From NCBI RefSeq assembly GCF_900176515.1, contig NZ_FWXV01000001.1:1312554-1376553 (forward strand): a stretch of DNA of 64,000 bases. The letters run 5' to 3'. Positions 36,021 to 44,681 of this stretch are shown here, piece after piece. Position 1 is the stretch's first letter, and each line of letters begins with the position of its first letter. The stretch comes from Kibdelosporangium aridum (GTDB taxonomy: Bacteria; Actinomycetota; Actinomycetes; Mycobacteriales; Pseudonocardiaceae). The translations under genes were made by a program, and so were the position numbers. The notes beneath the pieces were generated by a model, which had not been told where the DNA came from, ran no database searches, and was given only the letters and a program-made list of their open reading frames with translations.

Positions 36021-37181
36021 ATGGAGGGAATCAGCCGACGCAAGATGTTGATCATGGGCAGTGGGGCGCTCGGTGCGCTGAGCATGGCCACGCCCGCACA
36101 GGCAAGCGGTTCCGATCCGCGCTGGATATGGGACCCCGAGGCCGATCCGGTGGTCGCGTCGATCCTTGACCGCGGTCAGGTCCCCGAGGTGAACCGCCTG
36201 CTGCGCACCTGGACCCGCAACGACCAGCCGCTGCCCGCCGGGCTGCCCGCGGACTTGCGGGCGTTCATCGACAAGGCCCGCGAGCTGCCGTCGTGGGCGA
36301 ATCAGTCCACATTAGATCGCGCAGCCGATTTCGTTGAGACCAAAGGTACTTATCTGATCCTGTTGTACGGGCTGGGTGGTGGCATGCTCAGCTGTGCGAT
36401 TCCCAACGAGGCTCGTGCGGTCTACTACTCCAAGGGTGGCGCGGATTTGAAGGATCGCGCGGCCAAGACCGGCAAGCTCGGGTACGACATCCAAGAGCGA
36501 AACGCATTCCAGCCGGACGGGCACTTACTGGTGACCGCGGTCAAGACCAGGTTGGTGCACGCCGCCGTCCGGCATCTGCTGCCACAATCCCCTTACTGGA
36601 AACAGGGAATTCCGATCAGCCAGAACGACATGCTCGTCACCTGGCACACGCTGCCCACTTATGTGATGCGCAAGCTGACCGAATGGCGCGTGCGGGTCAC
36701 TCCGGCCGAGTCCGCGGCGTTTCTGCACGTCTGGCAAGTGACCGCGCACATGCTCGGCATCCGGGACGAATTCATCCCCGCCACATGGGAAGCGGCCAAC
36801 GCCCAGTCCAAACAGGTGCTCGACCCGGCGATGGGACGCACCCGCGAGGGCGTCGACCTGGCCGACCGGATCCTGGACATCTCCGCCAAGGGAATCACTC
36901 CCGGCGGGAGTACGCGGCCGTTGCTGAACGCACTCGCCCGTTACGTGGTCGGCGACCGGGCCGCCGACATGGCCGCGATTCCCCGTGAAGTGGTCTGGGA
37001 ACCGCTGATCCGCACCGGAGTCCCGGCATGGATCGCGTTGCGGGAGAACCTGACCCCGCTGCCGCTGGTGCCCAAGATCGCCTGGACCCTCGACGAGGCC
37101 ATCCGCAAGTACATCCTGTTCTACCTGTCCGGTGGCGAGCAGATCAGCATCGAGATACCGGATGCCAACCGGCCTTCCTGA
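36021..37181 (+). CDS. Lcp/MpaB-family (DUF2236) heme oxygenase, Tat-exported
   Basis: The product is 386 aa. It has a twin-arginine signal (SRRKMLIMGSGALGALSMA, cleavage near AQA). The rest matches the DUF2236 family that includes latex-clearing protein, a heme-b oxygenase that cleaves poly(cis-1,4-isoprene), and fungal MpaB. Conserved-looking segments are NEARAVYYSKGGADLKDR and VTAVKTRLVHAAVR, where the Arg and Thr fit the Lcp active-site helix. The ATG at 36021 follows AAGGAGGAG. Two TTA codons (36312, 36525) suggest bldA dependence. The true substrate, rubber or another polyisoprenoid, is not proven. Confidence 0.82.
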   Translation: MEGISRRKMLIMGSGALGALSMATPAQASGSDPRWIWDPEADPVVASILDRGQVPEVNRLLRTWTRNDQPLPAGLPADLRAFIDKARELPSWANQSTLDRAADFVETKGTYLILLYGLGGGMLSCAIPNEARAVYYSKGGADLKDRAAKTGKLGYDIQERNAFQPDGHLLVTAVKTRLVHAAVRHLLPQSPYWKQGIPISQNDMLVTWHTLPTYVMRKLTEWRVRVTPAESAAFLHVWQVTAHMLGIRDEFIPATWEAANAQSKQVLDPAMGRTREGVDLADRILDISAKGITPGGSTRPLLNALARYVVGDRAADMAAIPREVVWEPLIRTGVPAWIALRENLTPLPLVPKIAWTLDEAIRKYILFYLSGGEQISIEIPDANRPS

Positions 37182-37289
37182 ATGCAATGGCTGACAACGT
37201 TTTGTCCGTTTCGAGTGGCACGAACAGTCCTACTGATCAACGAAAGCGGCGGTTTACGCTGCTGTACACGTTTCAGGGGAGGGACTGTG

Positions 37290-37322
37290 ATGAATTACCT
37301 GACCGATCGAGCCGTGCGATGA
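37290..37322 (+). other. Ten-codon upstream ORF with ribosome binding site
   Basis: The ATG at 37290 follows AGGGGAGGGA and encodes MNYLTDRAVR. Its TGA overlaps the ATG of the next gene (ATGA at 37319-37322), whose own start lacks a ribosome binding site. It probably couples translation of the downstream gene. Confidence 0.45.
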
Positions 37323-38143
37323 CGGACGTGACGATTTTCCCGCCCGCGCCAGCGGGATTCGACGCACTCACGGCGAGCAAAACCGACCTGATGCGCTACG
37401 GCTTGCCGCAACGTCCCGACCCGCGGACACAACCTGTGCCCGCGGCGTTGTGGGAACAACGGGCCCGCCGCTATCAGGGGTACGAACACCTCGAGCCCCG
37501 GCTGACACCCGCGACACAACCGGTCGATCCGACCATTGCGGAATTGCCGGAGCTGATGTCGTGTGGCTTCGAACTGTTCAGCAACGGCGGCCCGATCACG
37601 ATGTTCTCCGGCACGTGGACGGTGCCGAATCTGAACTACACCACCGGCCTCGGCCAGCTGCCGAACAGCTACCGCACGTTCTTCGGCCTTGGGTTTCTTG
37701 ACGTGCACGTATCGATGTCGGTGGATCCGGCGCAGAACGTCACATCGGCGATCACGATCCACACCGGCGCGCAGGTCGGGCTGCCGGTGCGGCCCGGTGA
37801 CACCATCAGCGCGACCCTGTGCCTGCTGACCAACGAAACCGGCACAGCACACTACTTCCTGGCCAACCAGACCACGAAGCAGACCGTGAACGTGCAGATG
37901 GAGACGGGCTTCCCGCCCGCGGTCACGATCAACGCGGGGGTGAGCCGCGGCCTGGTCGCCGACCGCCCCAGCCCGTTGGCCAAGTTCGGTGCGGTGTACT
38001 TCGACGAGCTGTCCGCCTCGGCCTCCGGTCCGACGGTGCTGCTGACCAACGGCACACCGACCACGATGGTCGACTTCGACGGGACGAAGCTGGCGACACC
38101 GGTGCGGCTGAACGACTTCGCGTTCAAGGTGATCCACGAGTAG
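37319..38143 (+). CDS. G1-peptidase-like (eqolisin-fold) protein
   Basis: The product is 274 aa. The segments TMFSGTWTVPNL, IHTGAQVGLPVRPGDTISATL and VNVQMETGF resemble the beta-sandwich of glutamic peptidases (family G1), although I cannot confirm the catalytic Gln and Glu by eye. No signal peptide is seen with the ATG at 37319. An in-frame ATG near 37186 would add about 44 residues. Translation is probably coupled to the ten-codon ORF. A strong terminator hairpin follows its stop. Confidence 0.6.
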   Translation: MTDVTIFPPAPAGFDALTASKTDLMRYGLPQRPDPRTQPVPAALWEQRARRYQGYEHLEPRLTPATQPVDPTIAELPELMSCGFELFSNGGPITMFSGTWTVPNLNYTTGLGQLPNSYRTFFGLGFLDVHVSMSVDPAQNVTSAITIHTGAQVGLPVRPGDTISATLCLLTNETGTAHYFLANQTTKQTVNVQMETGFPPAVTINAGVSRGLVADRPSPLAKFGAVYFDELSASASGPTVLLTNGTPTTMVDFDGTKLATPVRLNDFAFKVIHE

Positions 38144-38154
38144 AACCCGGCGCG

Positions 38155-38186
38155 GCCTTGGTGGTGGAGCGATCCACCACCAAGGC
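38155..38186 (+). terminator. 14-bp hairpin after the G1-like gene
   Basis: GCCTTGGTGGTGGA (38155-38168) pairs perfectly with TCCACCACCAAGGC (38173-38186) around a GCGA tetraloop. No U-tract follows. It separates the G1-like gene from kynureninase. Confidence 0.75.
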
Positions 38187-38213
38187 GGGGCGCGGACCTG
38201 GTAGAAGATCTAT

Positions 38214-39440
38214 GTGGCGACAACGCGTGACTGGGCCGAACAACTCGACGCCAACGATGAACTGGCCGTCTACCGTGACCGCTTTGTCCCGATCGTGGAC
38301 CCCGGTCTGGTGGCCTACCTCGACGGCAACTCCCTGGGCCGTCCGCTGCTGGCCACGGCGGAGCGGCTTGAACACCTCGTGCGCCACGAGTGGGGCTCCC
38401 GCCTGATCCGCTCGTGGTCAGAGGGATGGCTCACGCTGCCCGAGCGTGTCGGCGACGAGCTCGGCCGGGTCGCCATTGGCGCCGCGCCGGGGCAGGTGAT
38501 TGTCGCCGATTCGACGTCAGTGTGCCTGTACAAGACCGTCAGGGCCGCTCTCGCACTGCGCCCAGGCCGGATCGAGATCGTCACGGACACCTCGAACTTC
38601 CCGACTGACCGGTTCGTTGTGGACGGTATTGCCGAGCAGTTCGCGTTGACTGTCAAGCGGATCTCCCCGGACCCGTTGACCGGTGTCCGACCCGACGATG
38701 TCGACGCTGCCGTCGGTGACGGCACCGCGGTCGTTGTGTTGTCCCATGTGGACTACCGATCCGCGGCGGTCGCGGACATGGCTGCCATCACCCGCATCGC
38801 GCACGGCCGTGGCGCGCTTGTCGTGTGGGACCTTTGCCACAGCGCGGGAGCGATGCCAGTCGAATTGGACGCCGCCGGCGTCGACTTCGCGGTCGGCTGC
38901 ACGTACAAGTTCCTCAACGCGGGTCCGGGTGCGCCCGCGTTTCTCTACGTCAATTCCAAGCACCACAACGGTTTCCGGCAACCGATCACCGGCTGGATCG
39001 GCGCGGAGGACATTTTCGCCATGGCCGACCGATTCCGCCCGGCGCCCGGGATCCGCCGTGCGTTGTCCGGCACGCCGCCGATCACCGGGATGGTCGGCGT
39101 CGACGAGGGCGTGGCCCTGCTGGCCGAGGCCGGGATCGGCCGAGTGCGGACGAAGGCGCAGGCCTTGGGCCGGTTGGTGATCGAGTTGGCGGACGAATGG
39201 CTGGTTCCGCTGGGATTCACGGTGGCCTCACCGCGGTCGGACGAACTGCGGGGCGCGCACGTCATGCTCAGGCATCCCGATGCGGAACGGTTGTCCCAGA
39301 GGCTGATCGACAATGGCGTCATCATCGACTTCCGCAACCCGGATGGGATCCGCGTCGGGCTGAGCCCGCTCACCACCAGCTACGCCGAGGTCTGGCACGC
39401 ACTGAGCGTGATCAGCGACGTCGCCGGGACCGGTCCCTGA
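38214..39440 (+). CDS. kynU: Kynureninase
   Basis: This fold-type I PLP enzyme is 408 aa. The start DRFVPIVDPGLVAYLDGNSLGR, the VWDLCHSAG Asp motif and the PLP Lys in VGCTYKFLNAGPG are characteristic of kynureninase. It hydrolyses kynurenine or 3-hydroxykynurenine to anthranilates. No other tryptophan-catabolism gene is nearby. It may serve NAD synthesis, tryptophan breakdown or supply of an anthranilate precursor. It starts with GTG at 38214. Confidence 0.9.
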   Translation: MATTRDWAEQLDANDELAVYRDRFVPIVDPGLVAYLDGNSLGRPLLATAERLEHLVRHEWGSRLIRSWSEGWLTLPERVGDELGRVAIGAAPGQVIVADSTSVCLYKTVRAALALRPGRIEIVTDTSNFPTDRFVVDGIAEQFALTVKRISPDPLTGVRPDDVDAAVGDGTAVVVLSHVDYRSAAVADMAAITRIAHGRGALVVWDLCHSAGAMPVELDAAGVDFAVGCTYKFLNAGPGAPAFLYVNSKHHNGFRQPITGWIGAEDIFAMADRFRPAPGIRRALSGTPPITGMVGVDEGVALLAEAGIGRVRTKAQALGRLVIELADEWLVPLGFTVASPRSDELRGAHVMLRHPDAERLSQRLIDNGVIIDFRNPDGIRVGLSPLTTSYAEVWHALSVISDVAGTGP

Positions 39441-39462
39441 CGTAACACGGCACGCTGAGAGC

Positions 39463-39861
39463 ATGAACGAGCGTCCCCAGCGCCCTCCCGTGCTGATCGC
39501 CGCCCTCGTGGCGCTGCCACTGGCAGCTTTGCTGTTCGGTATGACGGCGGCGAACCTCGGCGGCTCGGGGAGTACGCACACGAGCCTGCCATCACTGGCC
39601 CTGGTGCTCTCCCTGCTCGCGATCCGCTTCAATTGGGCCCGGACAGTGTCGGTGATCGTGCTGGCCTTCCTGACGGTCCAATGGCTGCCGGGCGCCGTCG
39701 AGTACGTGGACGAAGCCAGAACGCAGCAGGCCGCGATCTACGTCCTGATCGCCACGGCCTTCTACGGGACAGGTGCCGTTCTCGTCTACATGACCCCGTC
39801 GAACCAGTACTACCGACGGGCCGCCGAGTGGCGACACAGCCGAAAGCAGCAGGCCACCTGA
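39463..39861 (+). CDS. Small integral membrane protein, 132 aa
   Basis: Three to four predicted transmembrane segments are visible (VLIAALVALPLAALLFG, LPSLALVLSLLAIRF, TVSVIVLAFLTVQWL, AIYVLIATAFYGTGAVLVY). A basic C-terminal tail (RRAAEWRHSRKQQAT) is probably cytoplasmic. The family is not recognised. It lies 22 bases after kynureninase and may be co-transcribed. Its codon use is normal. Confidence 0.7.
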   Translation: MNERPQRPPVLIAALVALPLAALLFGMTAANLGGSGSTHTSLPSLALVLSLLAIRFNWARTVSVIVLAFLTVQWLPGAVEYVDEARTQQAAIYVLIATAFYGTGAVLVYMTPSNQYYRRAAEWRHSRKQQAT

Positions 39862-39867
39862 GGCGGA

Positions 39868-40350
39868 CTACTCGGCTGGGAAGCGGGCCGCGTAGCTGCC
39901 GGAGGAGAAGCCCGGCACAAGGTCCTTCATGAACCTCCCGGACCGATCGGACCAGTTCTGATAGCCGAGGCTGTGGTAGAAGGCGTGTGCGTCGGCCCGC
40001 CGGTTCGCGCTTGTCACCTCCATCTGCATGCAGCCGAAACCTCGCGCGATGTCCTCCGCGTGCGCCATCAGCACTTTGCCGATTCCCTGCCCGCGCATGG
40101 CATCCGACGTCACGATCGCCACGACGCGCCCCCAACGGCCTGGCCGTTCGAGAAACGGCAACGATGCCACAGCGACAACACCGGCGATCTGGCCGTCGTG
40201 CTCCGCGACCAGCACTGCGCCGGCAGGCTCAGCGGCCCAGCTTTCCAGTCGTTGCCGGACACTCTCCTCGTCATTGTCCGGATAGCCGAGTTGCTCCAAC
40301 AATGACAGCACCGCAGCAGCGTCCTCAGGTTCCGCAGAGCGCACAGTCAT
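39868..40350 (-). CDS. GNAT-family N-acetyltransferase
   Basis: The product is about 160 aa. The acetyl-CoA loop is visible in VTSDAMRGQGIGKVLMAHAED (R/Q-x-x-G-x-G/A). The C-terminal AHAFYHSLGYQ motif is typical of GNAT enzymes. The start at MTVRSAEPEDAAAV (40350) is preferred over an ATG three codons earlier. The acceptor substrate is unknown. It is convergent with the small membrane protein. Confidence 0.88.
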   Translation of the reverse strand: MTVRSAEPEDAAAVLSLLEQLGYPDNDEESVRQRLESWAAEPAGAVLVAEHDGQIAGVVAVASLPFLERPGRWGRVVAIVTSDAMRGQGIGKVLMAHAEDIARGFGCMQMEVTSANRRADAHAFYHSLGYQNWSDRSGRFMKDLVPGFSSGSYAARFPAE

Positions 40351-40368
40351 ACAGTGCACTTTAGATGC

Positions 40369-41004
40369 CTATAGGCAGGGTGGCCGGTAGCCGTCGATGT
40401 GCAGTCCACGGAACTGGAGCTTGTTCGGCGTTTTTCCAACGAAAACGAATCCGCGTGCCTCGCGCAGCGCCGACGCGAACGAATAGGACGGCGTGCCCAG
40501 TTCAGGCAGCGTCATCCAGGCGTTGGGGGAGAAGCTGAAGAACTTCCGCACGACCTTCCCACCCGTCGAAGGCACCAGCGTGAGCCACTTGTCGCCGCCG
40601 CTCCAATGCGACGCCGGGCGCAACTGGACATAGAGATCGTCGGTCGCGCTGTAGGTCATCCAGAAACCCGACGACTTACCAAGGTCGACCTGTGCCTCGA
40701 ACTGGTTGGCCAGCCACACGACCACCACGTGCCACTCGACGTTGAGGAACTCGACCTTGGCCGTGTACCTGCTGCCCTCGCGGACAAGCAGGCTCCCAGT
40801 CGCCGGCACGGTCGTGCCCTCGCCGCTGGCGATCCACTGTTGCAGCCGGTCGATTGACGGCGTCGCGCACTCACAGTTCCGCGCGGGCGTCGCGTTGGCA
40901 ACTGTTCCCGGGCCCAGCAGGCCCATTACGAGAACAGACGCGATTGCCGCGAATGTCCCGATGAACGGGACCCTTTTCCGTTGTTGCGTCAAGGCTAAGC
41001 GCAT
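40369..41004 (-). CDS. Secreted hypothetical protein
   Basis: The product is about 211 aa with a classical signal peptide (MRLALTQQRKRVPFIGTFAAIAS, hydrophobic core, cleavage near VANA-TPA). The mature part starts with closely spaced Cys (NCECA) and ends with Cys, suggesting a disulfide. It has many aromatic and beta segments (FWMTYSATDDLYVQLRP). I recognise no family. The start at 41004 gives the best signal peptide. Confidence 0.72.
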   Translation of the reverse strand: MRLALTQQRKRVPFIGTFAAIASVLVMGLLGPGTVANATPARNCECATPSIDRLQQWIASGEGTTVPATGSLLVREGSRYTAKVEFLNVEWHVVVVWLANQFEAQVDLGKSSGFWMTYSATDDLYVQLRPASHWSGGDKWLTLVPSTGGKVVRKFFSFSPNAWMTLPELGTPSYSFASALREARGFVFVGKTPNKLQFRGLHIDGYRPPCL

Positions 41005-41085
41005 TCCAGCGAACCTAGCAGAAGCTACTTCCAAGCGGCACAGTGCGAATTCAGATCCGATGTGGACAAACTGGTGCCCTGCATT

Positions 41086-42111
41086 TCAACTGCGTGCGCG
41101 CAGTGGGGCGCCAACTGTGTGCAGGTGTCGTAGCACCCAGGCGTACGAGGCCGCGATGCTGCATTGGGTGTAGGACACGGCGCGTTGGTGGCAGAAAGCC
41201 TGCACGAGTGGTTGAGCGCGGCGCAGGTTGGGGCGCGGCATGTTCGGGAACAAGTGGTGCTCGATCTGGTAGTTGAGCCCGCCGAGCAGGAAGTCGACCC
41301 ATCGGCCGCCGGTGATGTTGCGGGACGTCAGCACCTGCCTGCGCAGGAAGTCCACCTTCTGTCCCGCCGGCAGGATCGGCATGCCCTTGTGGTTCGGTGC
41401 GAACGAGAGCCCCAGGTACACGCCCATCACGGCATGGTGCACAACAATGAACAACACCGCTTGTGCCGGTGAGAGCACGAGGAAAACAGCGGTTGTGTAG
41501 ACCGCCAGATGACCCACCAGAAGTGCTGCCTCGACCGCGGCGGCTTTGACCTGCTTTCGCATCAGCGCTTCGATACCGGCTGCCTTCAACATGATCGCCT
41601 GCGTCATCAGCAACGGCAGAAACAGCAGGGCCTGGTATTTGGCGATCCAGCGGAGGAATCCCTGTTTCGCCACAGCTTGTTCCTCGCTGAACGCCAGCGC
41701 GGGGATGTCGATGTCGGGATCGGCGTCTTCCTGGTTGGGGTTGGCGTGGTGACGCGTGTGTTTGCCGATCCACCAGCCGTAGCTGATTCCGGTGAACGCA
41801 CCGTGTGCGTACCCGATGATGGCGTTGCCACGGCGGGTTCGGAGAATCTGGTGATGGCCGGCGTCGTGACCGATGAACGCGAACTGCGTCAGCACGATCG
41901 CGACGTACGCGGCGGTGAGCAACTGCCACCACGTGTCGCCCAGAATGACGAACGCGACCGCACCCGCTGCCAGCAGGACGACGTTGGCGCCGATCCTGGC
42001 CACGTAGTAGCCGATCCGGCGCTGCAACAGTCCAGCTTGTTTGATCTGCCGAGCCAAGTCGGCGAAATCGCTACCTCGGGTGGTGACGGGTGCGACCGGT
42101 ACGCCAGTCAT
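41086..42111 (-). CDS. Membrane fatty-acid desaturase, FADS/DesA3-like
   Basis: The product is 341 aa. The three His boxes of acyl-lipid/acyl-CoA desaturases are present: HDAGHH, HTRHH and QIEHH. Several transmembrane segments lie between them. The QxxHH third box places it with front-end-type (delta-6-like) desaturases. It is the last gene of the desaturase operon and probably alters membrane lipid unsaturation. Confidence 0.9.
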   Translation of the reverse strand: MTGVPVAPVTTRGSDFADLARQIKQAGLLQRRIGYYVARIGANVVLLAAGAVAFVILGDTWWQLLTAAYVAIVLTQFAFIGHDAGHHQILRTRRGNAIIGYAHGAFTGISYGWWIGKHTRHHANPNQEDADPDIDIPALAFSEEQAVAKQGFLRWIAKYQALLFLPLLMTQAIMLKAAGIEALMRKQVKAAAVEAALLVGHLAVYTTAVFLVLSPAQAVLFIVVHHAVMGVYLGLSFAPNHKGMPILPAGQKVDFLRRQVLTSRNITGGRWVDFLLGGLNYQIEHHLFPNMPRPNLRRAQPLVQAFCHQRAVSYTQCSIAASYAWVLRHLHTVGAPLRARS

Positions 42112-42164
42112 GGGTGTCCGCCGTTCTGCGCGTGATGAGGGAACGGTGTGTCCCTGTTAGGACT

Positions 42165-42344
42165 TCAGTTGAGCGGTCCGACGTGCGGCGTCCGGAGCGC
42201 GGGCGCCCGGTCGTCCAGGCCGAGCATCGCCATCAGCATCGCCCGGTCCTGGGCGTCGATGGCGTGGCCGTCGACCAAGCGGGTCAACCTTGCCTGCTCG
42301 TCGGCGCGTGCTTCGGCGATCCGGTCGTGGTCGTTGCCGATCAT
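42165..42344 (-). CDS. Small coupled ORF, 59 aa, between two desaturases
   Basis: The ATG at 42344 overlaps the upstream desaturase stop as TGATG. The product is charged (MIGNDHDRIAEARADEQARL, then LVDGHAIDAQDRAMLMAMLG) and has no transmembrane segment. It ends 53 bases before the second desaturase start. No family is recognised. Coupling and normal codon use make it likely to be translated. It may be an accessory factor of the desaturase system. Confidence 0.65.
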   Translation of the reverse strand: MIGNDHDRIAEARADEQARLTRLVDGHAIDAQDRAMLMAMLGLDDRAPALRTPHVGPLN

Positions 42345-43300
42345 CAGGCTCCCTCGTGTTGCGCCGCAGCCGGTCGAGCGAGCCTGGCCAGCCGCTGCGG
42401 CGTTGGCCAGCGGACACCGCGGGCCCAGCCCAGCTTCTCGAACACCCAGATCAGCCGGGCCGAGATGTCGATCTGTCCACGGAGGACACCGTGCCGCGCG
42501 GACGTCGGATCGGCGTGATGGGTGTTGTGCCATGACTCGCCCATCGACAGGATGGCCAGCGGCCAGAAGTTGGCCGACTTGTCCCGGCTGGTGAACGGGC
42601 GATCGCCGATCATGTGGCAGACGGAGTTCACCGACCACGTGACGTGGTGCAGGAACGCCACCCTGGCCAGCCCGGCCCAGAGGAACCCGGTCAGCGCACC
42701 CCACCAGGACAGCGTGATCACGCCGCCGAGCACGGCGGGAAGCAGCACGCTGAGCGTGACCCACAACGGGAACAACCGGTCAACCAACCGGATCCCGGGA
42801 TCCGCGGCCAGATCAGGGGCGAACCGTTCGATGTTGGTGCGGTCGCGGCCGAACAGCCAGCCCATGTGCGCGTGCCAGAAGCCCTTCGCCAGTGCGAGCG
42901 GCGACGTGCCGAACAACCACGGCGAATGCGGGTCGCCTTCGCGGTCGGAGAAAGCGTGGTGCCGCCGGTGGTCGGCCACCCACGTGATCACCGGCCCCTG
43001 CGCGGCGAAACTACCCGCGATCGCCAGCATGATCCTCAGTGGACGGTTCGCTTTGAACGAGCCGTGCGTGAAATAGCGGTGGTACCCAACCGTGATACCC
43101 AGCGACGACACCACATAGAACACCGCGGCGACGGTCAGATCGACCCATGTGATCCCCCACCCCCAGACCAACGGTATGGCGGCGAGCAGAACCACGAACG
43201 GGATGATCAGAAAAGCCCGGATGGTGACCAGCTCCGCGCGGGTGGCGCGGCTGGACAACAACGGCTTGGGGACGTTGCGGGTAGGGGCGGTTATCGTCAC
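42344..43300 (-). CDS. Acyl-CoA delta-9 desaturase
   Basis: The product is 318 aa. The eight-His pattern is clear in HRYFTH, HRRHH and HNTHH, together with WLFG and paired transmembrane regions. This fits the stearoyl-CoA desaturase family that makes oleoyl-type chains. It starts the operon containing the 59-aa ORF and the second desaturase. Its promoter should lie in the preceding gene-free 316 bases. Confidence 0.92.
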   Translation of the reverse strand: MTITAPTRNVPKPLLSSRATRAELVTIRAFLIIPFVVLLAAIPLVWGWGITWVDLTVAAVFYVVSSLGITVGYHRYFTHGSFKANRPLRIMLAIAGSFAAQGPVITWVADHRRHHAFSDREGDPHSPWLFGTSPLALAKGFWHAHMGWLFGRDRTNIERFAPDLAADPGIRLVDRLFPLWVTLSVLLPAVLGGVITLSWWGALTGFLWAGLARVAFLHHVTWSVNSVCHMIGDRPFTSRDKSANFWPLAILSMGESWHNTHHADPTSARHGVLRGQIDISARLIWVFEKLGWARGVRWPTPQRLARLARPAAAQHEGA

Positions 43301-43616
43301 TAATTACCTTTGTCTCGGTGGGTCCGCAGCCAGGAAAGTCGGCACGCGCGATCGCTGCGGAAGGAAGAACCCTGGCTTGACCTCCGCCAGGTCGGCGCGA
43401 CACGCCGTAGCAGGGAGCAAGGCACTGCCGTCAGCGTTCGGCAGGCCCGTCGTAGCATCGACGATACGGCATCAGCGGCCAGACAACCCGTCAGGGAATC
43501 TTGAATTCGCCGAGCGGTCACTGCGGAGAAGGCCGAAATTTGCCCCTGGTGCTGCCGAGCGCTGGCAAATCGGTGTACGGGCCCCGCCAGGAGCGCTCGG
43601 CGGCGAGCACATCAGG
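43301..43616. other. Gene-free stretch upstream of the desaturase operon
   Basis: No credible CDS or RNA gene was seen. Short open frames here lack ribosome binding sites. It must hold the desaturase promoter and the end of the sigma-factor transcript. Confidence 0.5.
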
Positions 43617-44555
43617 TCACCGGGTGGGCGAGCCGGGAATCCGAGGTCCCGTTGTCCACGGCCGGAGCTTGTCGGGGTTGCGTACCGCCCAGATGCGCTT
43701 GATCCGGTCGCCGGCGACCTCGAACGCGTACACCGACACGGTGACGCCGTCTTCCTGCGCGATCAGGCCGGGCTGGCCGTTGACCGTCCGCTCAAGGAGC
43801 GTCAGATCGCGGAGCCTGCCCTGAAGAAGGATCAGCGAGCGCATGATCTTTTCGGCGCCTTCGATCGGGTGCAGCACGGTGCTGACCAGGCCGCCGCCGT
43901 CGGAGATCGCCGTGACATCGGGGTCGAGCAGGCTGATCAGGGCGTTGATGTCCTTGGCCTCCCAGGCCTGCTTGAAGTCCCTGACGATGCGGGCCTGGTG
44001 GGTTGCCGGTGTCGCGGGAGCCCGCACGGTGCGGATGCGACGGCGGGCCGAGGAGGCCAGCTGGCGGCACGCCGCCGGCGTACGGCCGACGATCTCGGCC
44101 ACTTCGGCGAAGGAGTACCGGAAGACATCGTGCAGGACGAACGCGACGCGCTCGGCCGGGGTCATCGATTCGAGCACGACGAGGAAGGCCATGTTGACCG
44201 ACTCGTCGAGGGTGACCCGGTCGGCCGGGTCGATGATCCACTCCGCGGGTTCGGGCAGCGCTTCGGGCAGTGGCTCGGGCACCCATTCGCCCACGTAGCT
44301 CTCGCGGCGGGCCCGTGCCGAGGTGAGCATGTTGAGGCAGATCCGGCTGGCGACCTTGGACATCCAGGCGCCGGGGGACTCGATGGCGTCCTGCTGTTCG
44401 CGGGACAGGGCGTACCAGCGGGCGTAGGTCTCCTGCAGGACATCTTCGGCGTCGGCCAGGGAGCCGAGGAGCCGGTACGCGAGGTTGATCAGCTGGCGCC
44501 GTTCGTTGACGATCGCGCTCAGCTGGCCATCTTCCGGCTCGGACTGGCTGGTCAT
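43617..44555 (-). CDS. ECF41-type RNA polymerase sigma factor (SigJ-like)
   Basis: The product is 312 aa. Sigma-2 (INLAYRLLGSLADAEDVLQETYARW) and sigma-4 (FAEVAEIVGRTPAACRQLASSARRRI) regions are followed by a SnoaL-like C-terminal domain of about 110 residues (FKQAWEAKDINALISLLDPDVTA), the mark of the ECF41/SigJ group. In this group the C-terminal extension, rather than a separate anti-sigma factor, modulates activity, and adjacent oxidoreductases are common targets. It is divergent from a flavin oxidoreductase, which fits that pattern. Confidence 0.92.
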   Translation of the reverse strand: MTSQSEPEDGQLSAIVNERRQLINLAYRLLGSLADAEDVLQETYARWYALSREQQDAIESPGAWMSKVASRICLNMLTSARARRESYVGEWVPEPLPEALPEPAEWIIDPADRVTLDESVNMAFLVVLESMTPAERVAFVLHDVFRYSFAEVAEIVGRTPAACRQLASSARRRIRTVRAPATPATHQARIVRDFKQAWEAKDINALISLLDPDVTAISDGGGLVSTVLHPIEGAEKIMRSLILLQGRLRDLTLLERTVNGQPGLIAQEDGVTVSVYAFEVAGDRIKRIWAVRNPDKLRPWTTGPRIPGSPTR

Positions 44556-44617
44556 GTGTCGTCGGCTCCCTTGATCGCGTCCTCACTCACCCATCCGACA
44601 AGACAGCGCGGTGAACT

Positions 44618-44631
44618 GTGAGGCCTCACAT
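44618..44631. promoter_or_regulatory. 14-bp palindrome between sigma factor and oxidoreductase
   Basis: TGTGAGG and CCTCACA form a perfect inverted repeat. The right arm partly matches the TGTCACA -35 element of ECF41 promoters, and a TGTC follows 15 bases later. It may be a promoter element or an operator. Confidence 0.35.
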
Positions 44632-44681
44632 TCCGCGGTGGTGGGTTGTCGGTGTGGTGAGATCGAGAAGGGAACCTCACC

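Noticed and set aside
40367..40378. TGCCTATAGGCA palindrome between convergent genes
   Set aside because: It is short and without a U-tract. It is too weak to call a terminator or operator.
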